Assembly (NCBI GenBank): GCA_030617085.1
Contig: JAUWWB010000005.1
Span: forward strand, 1-17,534
DNA length: 17,534 bases
Origin: Candidatus Omnitrophota bacterium
GTDB lineage: Bacteria > Omnitrophota > Gorgyraeia > Tantalellales > Tantalellaceae
Direction: 5' to 3'
A model generated the notes under the pieces. That model was given only the letters and a program-made list of their open reading frames with translations. It searched no databases and was not told the DNA's origin. The translations under genes were made by a program, and so were the position numbers. Shown here piece after piece: positions 12,736 to 17,534 of the stretch. Every line of letters begins with the position of its first letter. The first letter of the stretch is position 1.

Positions 12736-13596
12736 CTATAGATCCAGATAGATCGAGCCAAACTGGATGGTCTTAACCATGCTGACGCTGCCCACCGGCG
12801 TAATGCATGAAATCGTGCCTCCGGTTAGGTCGACGTCCCGGATGATACCGAGAGAAACGGTGTTATTTTCACCGTCGCATAAACCGATAAGGAGGCCCTT
12901 CAACTGTTTGCCTTCCAGCGGTTCGGGGACGATGCCGTGCAGGCCGAGCCTGTCAAGGGACAAGGCCTTGATTTTCGCGCCGTCGAAGTATTGCCTGAAT
13001 TTTGCCTCACGGTAGAGTCTTCTCTCCTTCGCCGACCTTACCCCGGCCTCCGCGGAAACTTTAATCCTGTGGACCGAGATGTTCCCGCTTTTCCGGAAGT
13101 TCTTAAGCAGCTCTTCAAGTTCCCCCTTCCGCTCCAGCGCTATTATATGATCGGGACTTACGAGGTCTATCTTCTGGAACTTGAATTCCCGCCCGAGAGG
13201 CCCGGAAATGAAACCCGACGTATCGATGACTATCCTTTTCGCCTTGAGCTCCAGCGCCCTGTCCACCAGTTTCTTCACCGCCACAAGCGTCTGCAGCAAA
13301 TGGCCCGCCGGCGAGGTGGACCCCACAAAACGCGTGCATACGGGCTTGAGCGCCATCCCGCGCCCTTCACCAAGCGCCAGACCAACGGTGGCAGGCGGCC
13401 CCACGGTCGACTGCCCCAGGTCCGCGTCCACCAGGGCCGTAAGGCCGCTTTCGGCAAAGCCCCTTGCCAGGAACCGCGAAAAGACCGACTTGCCGGTATC
13501 CGTTCCGCCTATCACAATAATAATGCCCGGCGCGATGCCCCCCTTTAATTTCACGAGCAGCCTTTTCCAATCCCCGGGTATGATCACTTCTTTCAC
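12736..13596 (-). CDS. Clp1/Grc3-type polynucleotide 5'-kinase homologue
   Basis: A 286-residue P-loop protein of the Clp1/Grc3/archaeal 5'-kinase group, which phosphorylates 5'-hydroxyl ends of RNA (and DNA) using ATP. Seen: Walker A GGTDTGKS (30-37), the diagnostic VDADLGQSTVGPPATVGLA (56-74) with D57 and D59, TRFVGSTSPAGH (88-99), and IDTSGFISG. The C-terminal third looks like the beta-rich domain of this group. The start is GTG at 13594-13596, 1 bp after the archaemetzincin stop, with GGGAG about 8 nt upstream. The family is well known in archaea and eukaryotes and less so in bacteria. Kinase activity is inferred from the motifs; GTPase-like relatives remain possible. Confidence 0.82.
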   Translation of the reverse strand: MKEVIIPGDWKRLLVKLKGGIAPGIIIVIGGTDTGKSVFSRFLARGFAESGLTALVDADLGQSTVGPPATVGLALGEGRGMALKPVCTRFVGSTSPAGHLLQTLVAVKKLVDRALELKAKRIVIDTSGFISGPLGREFKFQKIDLVSPDHIIALERKGELEELLKNFRKSGNISVHRIKVSAEAGVRSAKERRLYREAKFRQYFDGAKIKALSLDRLGLHGIVPEPLEGKQLKGLLIGLCDGENNTVSLGIIRDVDLTGGTISCITPVGSVSMVKTIQFGSIYLDL

Positions 13597-13597
13597 T

Positions 13598-14152
13598 TCA
13601 TGATCTCCCTCTTACCCTGGTCCGACATCTCGCGCAAAAGGAAGAACCCTTCCTGTCGGTATCCGCCAGGCTGTTCGAAAAAAACATCACGCAGCCGGGA
13701 TCCTTACAATGACCGAGCCCGCAGGTATGGCCGAGTTCGTGCACCGCTTCCTTTAAGACCCTCTCGAAAAATATCGCGTCGTCTTCGGGAAGACCGTAAA
13801 ACCCCTGCCTCAACCTCGTCACGGATATGAGCGCCACCCTGCCCCGCAGCTCAGCTTCGCCGAAAACAAAATTCAGTTCCGGCACGTAGAGGTCCCTGTC
13901 TATTACGCCAAGGACCTTTTTGCCTTCGCGTTCATGGCGCAGGATATTGAGGATCGTGGATGAATGATACTGGCCGCGGCCCGGATCATAAGCCTCCTCC
14001 GGAATATCCGCGGGACGGCCGATATTGAACGGCATGAAAAACTTTTCTTCCAGGCCCTTCCGCAGCTCGTCCAGAAGGCCCCGGTCAACGTCGCCTACCG
14101 GCACGATAACAGCCGTATCATTTCCCGGATCTTGATAACTCGAGCAAGACAT
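13598..14152 (-). CDS. amzA: Archaemetzincin zinc metalloprotease
   Basis: A 184-residue putative zinc protease. The diagnostic archaemetzincin signature is nearly complete: HELGHTCGLGH (H138, E139, H142, H148), C149, C154, M156, and the CxxC pair C173/C176, which together bind a catalytic and a structural zinc. The stretch between M156 and C173 is 16 residues. The N-terminal AVIVPVGDVD resembles family members that usually begin close to that strand. The ATG at 14150-14152 has AAGGGG 8 nt upstream and overlaps the M28 peptidase gene by 35 bp, so translation is likely coupled. The natural substrate of the family is unknown. There is no signal peptide, so it should be cytoplasmic. Confidence 0.93.
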   Translation of the reverse strand: MSCSSYQDPGNDTAVIVPVGDVDRGLLDELRKGLEEKFFMPFNIGRPADIPEEAYDPGRGQYHSSTILNILRHEREGKKVLGVIDRDLYVPELNFVFGEAELRGRVALISVTRLRQGFYGLPEDDAIFFERVLKEAVHELGHTCGLGHCKDPGCVMFFSNSLADTDRKGSSFCARCRTRVRGRS

Positions 14153-15068
14153 GATAAAAACCCCTTGTCACTTCGGCCAGCCTGTCATGATCGATCTTCT
14201 CATGAGTATCCTCGGCCGTATGATAATAAGGATACCTGTAAAAAGCCGTATCGGTCACCATGCACGCCTTATACCCGTACTGCCAGAAAGAAGCATGATC
14301 CGAAAAATCCACCCCGGGGACGATCGACGGCGCCACGACCGATTCGATGTTAAACTCGGAGTTCTTCTTGAACGTGTCTTTAACCTTCTTAACCAGACCT
14401 CTCGAGCCGAAATTGCCGACCACCGCTATAAAATTTGCCTGATCGGGATAGAAAAGACCATAGAGCCACGGATAATTTTGTGAATTTCTCTCCTCCGAAT
14501 AATAACCGATAGTCTCCAGAGCGATCATCGCCCTGATGTCCTCGCCCCTCGTCCTGGCGCCGGCGGCATAAACCTGGCTGCCCATTTCCTCTGAAAGGAA
14601 AAAGGGCGGCTCTTCATTCACGAACGCTATGAATTTTACGGTCCTTTCGACATCCACCCCGGAAAAGAGCCGCGCCAGCTCAAGAAGCGCGCCCACGCCG
14701 CTGGCGTTATCATTCGCCCCCGGCGAACCGATAACCGAATCATAATGCGCCCCGATTATCACCGTCTCCCCGGGCGAGACGCTCCCTGTTCTCTCGGCGA
14801 TTATGTTACTGTAAGACCTTTTCCCGATGGCGTAACTTTGTATCCGCGGCTCATAGCCATATTCCTTAAATTCCGCGATAATATACTCAGCCGCCTCACA
14901 CAGCGAATCATAATAAACATAGTTCCTCTCCCCGATCTCATCGCTCAACTTCACCACATGCCTCTCAAGATTCTCTCTCAGCTTCTCCATATCGCCACCG
15001 TAGACCGCGCCGGATAAAAAAAACGGGAAGGCGCACAACAGGCAGAAAATACGCCTAGACATTCTCAT
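14118..15068 (-). CDS. Exported M28-family zinc aminopeptidase
   Basis: A 316-residue metallopeptidase. The first 24 or so residues form a signal peptide (MRMSRRIFCLLCAFPFFLSG, cleavage probably near AVYG), so it acts in the periplasm or outside. The M28 metal ligands are in order: H108 in IIGAHYDSV, D120 in GANDNASG, the NEEP pair with general base E152 and ligand E153, E185 in IALETIGYY, and H283 in YYHTAEDT. The family removes N-terminal amino acids from peptides; exact specificity is unknown. The ATG at 15066-15068 overlaps the upstream radical SAM gene by 14 bp. Another ATG two codons in is possible. The archaemetzincin gene overlaps its 3' end. Confidence 0.92.
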   Translation of the reverse strand: MRMSRRIFCLLCAFPFFLSGAVYGGDMEKLRENLERHVVKLSDEIGERNYVYYDSLCEAAEYIIAEFKEYGYEPRIQSYAIGKRSYSNIIAERTGSVSPGETVIIGAHYDSVIGSPGANDNASGVGALLELARLFSGVDVERTVKFIAFVNEEPPFFLSEEMGSQVYAAGARTRGEDIRAMIALETIGYYSEERNSQNYPWLYGLFYPDQANFIAVVGNFGSRGLVKKVKDTFKKNSEFNIESVVAPSIVPGVDFSDHASFWQYGYKACMVTDTAFYRYPYYHTAEDTHEKIDHDRLAEVTRGFYHVLLELSRSGK

Positions 15069-15819
15069 GATGTCCCCGCAGATCCCTTTTTACCGGCACC
15101 CCTCTTTTTTTCATGTTTTCCATCACATGTGGATACTTTTCCAGCACTTCCAGCTCGAGTTCGCCTTTTACGTTCTCTTTTTCGAGGATCTCTTTTAAGC
15201 TTTCTATCTCGCTATCCGTAAAAAGGTCCGCCATCACCGCCGGCCACGCGCGGATATTTTCCTGCTGGAGGAAACGCACCGCCTTTATTGGATACATGAA
15301 GAATTCCTTCTTCGCGCCCGTCACCAGTTCGAAGGAATCCTCATCCACTCCCTTAATGGCCACCCTTACCATCAAGTTCGGGAACTTAAGATAGTTTACC
15401 ATATCTTTGCTGTACCCGAGCACGAGGCCGTTGGTCTCGACGATAAACCCGGCACCGGGATCTTCTTCCGATACGATCCTGATAACCCCGATAAGATGTT
15501 TGAGCGAATTCTCCCCGAGGATCGGCTCACACCCCGTTATCCTGTAAAGATGAAACCCTTTCTTTCTTGCTATATCCAGGAGCTTCGAAGCAACATCCCG
15601 TGGGGAATAGAACTTCCCGAACCTTTCGGGGTTAAGATTCCTCTTGTAATTCCAGCAATACGCGCAGAGAAAAGAGCACCCAATCGCGTCAGCCGTAACT
15701 ATCCCGCCGTAATAACGCGCCGGCCTGAACCTGTAATAAAGGCGCCTGTCACCCCTCATGACGACCCCCTCGACCTCCAGGGCCCTTTTCACCGGATCAA
15801 AAGGAAGCTTCAGATCCAC
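15055..15819 (-). CDS. Radical SAM domain protein, unknown substrate
   Basis: About 254 residues with a canonical radical SAM motif C48xxxC52xxC55 (CSFLCAYCWN), preceded by the distinctive FRPARYYGGIVTADAIG. ITGCEPILGE stands where the GGEP strand usually lies, and FIVETNGLVLG follows. This belongs to a radical SAM group common in archaea whose reaction I do not know. The frame is open to 15924, overlapping the ATPase gene, but the GTG at 15817-15819 is preferred: GGGAGGA lies about 6 nt upstream, and the extra N-terminal residues are not conserved-looking. That leaves 52 bp after the ATPase stop and a 14-bp overlap with the peptidase gene. Confidence 0.8.
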   Translation of the reverse strand: MDLKLPFDPVKRALEVEGVVMRGDRRLYYRFRPARYYGGIVTADAIGCSFLCAYCWNYKRNLNPERFGKFYSPRDVASKLLDIARKKGFHLYRITGCEPILGENSLKHLIGVIRIVSEEDPGAGFIVETNGLVLGYSKDMVNYLKFPNLMVRVAIKGVDEDSFELVTGAKKEFFMYPIKAVRFLQQENIRAWPAVMADLFTDSEIESLKEILEKENVKGELELEVLEKYPHVMENMKKRGVPVKRDLRGHHENV

Positions 15820-15871
15820 CCGTAATCCTCCCCCGGGAGATGGATGTCCCCGAAAACCGCGGAAAATATAT

Positions 15872-17275
15872 TCATTTTTGTATTTGCGTCGCCACAAGCT
15901 TATCTTTATGGAACAACAAGACATTCTCCTTTTTCACTTTCTCCAGCATCGCGCCGGTAAAACCCGATTTGCTGAATAAAGCGAAATATTCTTTCCTGTT
16001 TTTCTTCCCCCATTCTACGGCTACCGCTTTCTCTTTCAGGGCTTCGTAAATGTTGATCCCGACTTGCTTATTAGACCACTTGGCCTCCCCAAAAAGAATT
16101 TCATTGGTATGCCGGTTCGCAGCAACAAGATCTATTTCCCGGTCCTTATCCCACCAGCGACCAGAAGATTCAAATCTCAGCGGAATTTTCTTTCTTGCAA
16201 AAGCAGCTGACAATATCTCTCCTGCTGCGCTTTCATAGCTCGCGGCCAAAAGGCGTGGCATCTCTGCCTTGATCTGAGACATGACCTCCGGTATCCTGTT
16301 CTCTTCGAGTAGAGACCGGTTTCGAAAAATAAACCTGAACCAGAAACTGAAAAAATTGTCAACAATTCTATATATGCCTTTCCTGCTTTTCTCAGGGATC
16401 TTCTCCGTAACCGGTATTTCCTTGCCGGTTATCTGAAGGCTATCCAGTATCGCGAGATAGCGGGAAACTGTCCCTTTATCAAAGCCCGTTTCGTTGATGA
16501 CTTCTGAAACCCTGTGTTTCCCCAACGACAATGCTTCCAATATCACAAAATAATTTCTCGGCTCCCTCAATTCCTCCCTGAGCAAGAATTCGACCTCTTC
16601 GTAAAGCGGCTGTCCCTTCTGAAGTATCTCTTCTTTAATGACATCGCCCCACCTCCTGCCGATGAACTTGTTAAGATAAAGCGGGGTCCCTCCCACGGCG
16701 CTGTAAATCGACAGGACTTCGTCAAAATCCTTGTCAGGGAATACCTCTCTTACTTCCCCAAGATTAAACGGTTTGATAAGCAACTGTCCGGTCCTCCTGC
16801 CATACAAGGGAGCTTTATGGAAAAGTACTGTTTTTTCCATCATCGAGATGCTCGAGCCTAAAAGTATCAGGCAGATCCCGGAATCCTTCAAATGCAGGTC
16901 CCATGCTTTCTGGAAAGCCGAAGGTACTGAATTATCGGTTTCTGCCAGATAAGGGAACTCGTCGATCACAAGAACTATCCTTTTCCCTTTCCCGGCTATA
17001 TATTTAAAAGCCGCCTCCCAATCCCTAAAGCCATCCGGTGGCAGGAATTCGTCCTTAAAGAACACCCCTACCATTTCCGTGAACTTTTGCAATTGCTTCC
17101 GGGCGGATATCCTCTCGCACAGGAAATAGATATGCGGCTTCGTTTTTGCGAACTGAACGCTTAATTCAGTTTTCCCCACACGGCGTTTTCCATAAATAAC
17201 TATCAGCTGCGCCGCGCCCTGCTTCCACTTCCCATCCAAAAACGCCAGCTCATCTTCTCTGTTAACAAACCTCAT
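15872..17275 (-). CDS. Archaeal-type AAA ATPase with C-terminal DUF234/PD-(D/E)xK-like domain
   Basis: A 467-residue ATPase of the STAND-like archaeal ATPase family. Seen in order: MRFVNREDELAFLD, typical of the family; Walker A GKRRVGKT (29-36); Walker B VLVIDEFPYL (D105, E106); LILLGSS sensor strand (136-142); LYGRRTG; a winged-helix segment (about 240-290, VSEVINETGFDKGTVSRYL); and a C-terminal domain with E-I-D382 followed by E397-A-K399, the spacing of a PD-(D/E)xK nuclease core. The ATG at 17273-17275 is chosen over the GTG two codons earlier because AAGGAG (17281-17286) is 5 nt upstream. It is first in the long block, behind a palindromic operator. Its function is uncertain; related proteins occur in mobile or defence settings. 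Confidence 0.87.
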   Translation of the reverse strand: MRFVNREDELAFLDGKWKQGAAQLIVIYGKRRVGKTELSVQFAKTKPHIYFLCERISARKQLQKFTEMVGVFFKDEFLPPDGFRDWEAAFKYIAGKGKRIVLVIDEFPYLAETDNSVPSAFQKAWDLHLKDSGICLILLGSSISMMEKTVLFHKAPLYGRRTGQLLIKPFNLGEVREVFPDKDFDEVLSIYSAVGGTPLYLNKFIGRRWGDVIKEEILQKGQPLYEEVEFLLREELREPRNYFVILEALSLGKHRVSEVINETGFDKGTVSRYLAILDSLQITGKEIPVTEKIPEKSRKGIYRIVDNFFSFWFRFIFRNRSLLEENRIPEVMSQIKAEMPRLLAASYESAAGEILSAAFARKKIPLRFESSGRWWDKDREIDLVAANRHTNEILFGEAKWSNKQVGINIYEALKEKAVAVEWGKKNRKEYFALFSKSGFTGAMLEKVKKENVLLFHKDKLVATQIQK

Positions 17276-17299
17276 CCTCACTCCTTTTTAAACTCCAAT

Positions 17300-17323
17300 T
17301 TAGTCTAATCCACATTAGACTAA
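17300..17323. promoter_or_regulatory. Perfect palindrome, probable operator of the ATPase gene
   Basis: TTAGTCTAAT (17300-17309), a 4-bp spacer, then ATTAGACTAA (17314-17323): 10-bp arms without mismatch. It lies just downstream of the -10 box, over the predicted transcription start, and 13 bp upstream of the Shine-Dalgarno sequence. Such placement suits repression by a dimeric regulator. A hairpin in the mRNA leader is the alternative. Confidence 0.8.
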
Positions 17324-17326
17324 TCT

Positions 17327-17355
17327 AGTTTATACTAGGCTGGGGCTCCTGTCAA
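17327..17355 (-). promoter_or_regulatory. Promoter of the AAA ATPase gene
   Basis: A perfect TTGACA -35 box (17350-17355) is paired either with TATAAA at 17329-17334 (15 bp spacer) or with TAAACT at 17327-17332 (17 bp spacer). The -35 is clear; the exact -10 is ambiguous. Confidence 0.65.
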
Positions 17356-17534
17356 GCCGGAACGATCATTTGTAATAATTTGGCCTGGGAAAGCTGGTCG
17401 GATAAAAACATTTAAAAGACGCAAGCTAAGGGCTTACCCGCCGGAGGCGCGGTGCGGGGGATCCCGTACAGGGCATTGATAGCCGGACAAGCTCGGTCCC
17501 GCCGTAGCCAGATAATATAAAAATAAAGGGCGAA
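17356..17534. other. Window edge: intergenic sequence with a dispersed repeat
   Basis: No convincing gene. A 26-bp stretch (17418-17443) repeats the sequence around the rlmN stop at 8751-8776 with one difference. On the minus strand one frame is open from the window edge to a TAA at 17412-17414, encoding about 40 residues with no motif; it may be the end of an ORF outside the window or chance. The repeat falls in different reading frames at its two sites, so it is a DNA-level element rather than shared protein sequence. Confidence 0.5.

Noticed and set aside
15820..15924. N-terminal extension of the radical SAM protein
   Set aside because: It overlaps the ATPase gene, looks unlike the family, and the GTG at 15819 has a better placed ribosome-binding site.

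Overview
The window reads as chromosome from an anaerobic, Gram-negative bacterium. lpxD and hldD point to lipopolysaccharide. An O2-sensitive class III ribonucleotide reductase and four radical SAM proteins point to anaerobic life. Several genes (archaemetzincin, a Clp1-type polynucleotide kinase, an RtcA homologue, an archaeal-type ATPase with a DUF234-like tail) are commoner in archaea or in candidate phyla. I would guess an Omnitrophota-like lineage, but the sequence alone does not prove this.

Every protein gene is on the minus strand; only tRNA-Arg and a candidate pair of structured RNAs are on plus. Reading from low coordinates: hldD (cut by the window edge) and lpxD form an LPS unit. 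An HU-family gene follows, with its own promoter and terminator, then tRNA-Arg(CCG). Next is the anaerobic ribonucleotide reductase operon (promoter near 5.5 kb, reading down to 2.5 kb). Between 5.6 and 6.3 kb lie a small CxxC protein and two tRNA-Ser genes with copies of a palindromic repeat. A CheY-like receiver follows, then a 0.5 kb gap holding two tandem copies of a hairpin element. From 17.3 down to 7.3 kb runs a nearly gapless co-directional block: AAA/DUF234 ATPase, radical SAM, M28 peptidase, archaemetzincin, Clp1-like kinase, PflX-like radical SAM, RtcA-like cyclase, HhH protein, small membrane protein, rlmN, HAD phosphatase and an exported Pcm.

The most interesting point is the ribonucleotide reductase. 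The 675-residue NrdD has both active-site cysteine regions but stops inside the C-terminal zinc region, before the glycyl-radical motif. That motif (RVTGF, then RPVQSWNKGK) is on a separate 60-codon ORF, which overlaps the nrdD stop by ATGA and has its own strong Shine-Dalgarno sequence; nrdG overlaps the end of this ORF. The enzyme therefore looks split into a catalytic body and a detachable radical subunit, under a promoter with two NrdR-box-like sites spaced 32 bp apart.

Other notable points are the tandem RNA-like elements with anti-Shine-Dalgarno stretches, a hairpin repeat with compensatory changes, a divergent RtcA next to a 5'-kinase homologue, a Pcm with a lipoprotein-like leader, and a perfect 10+4+10 palindrome at the ATPase promoter.
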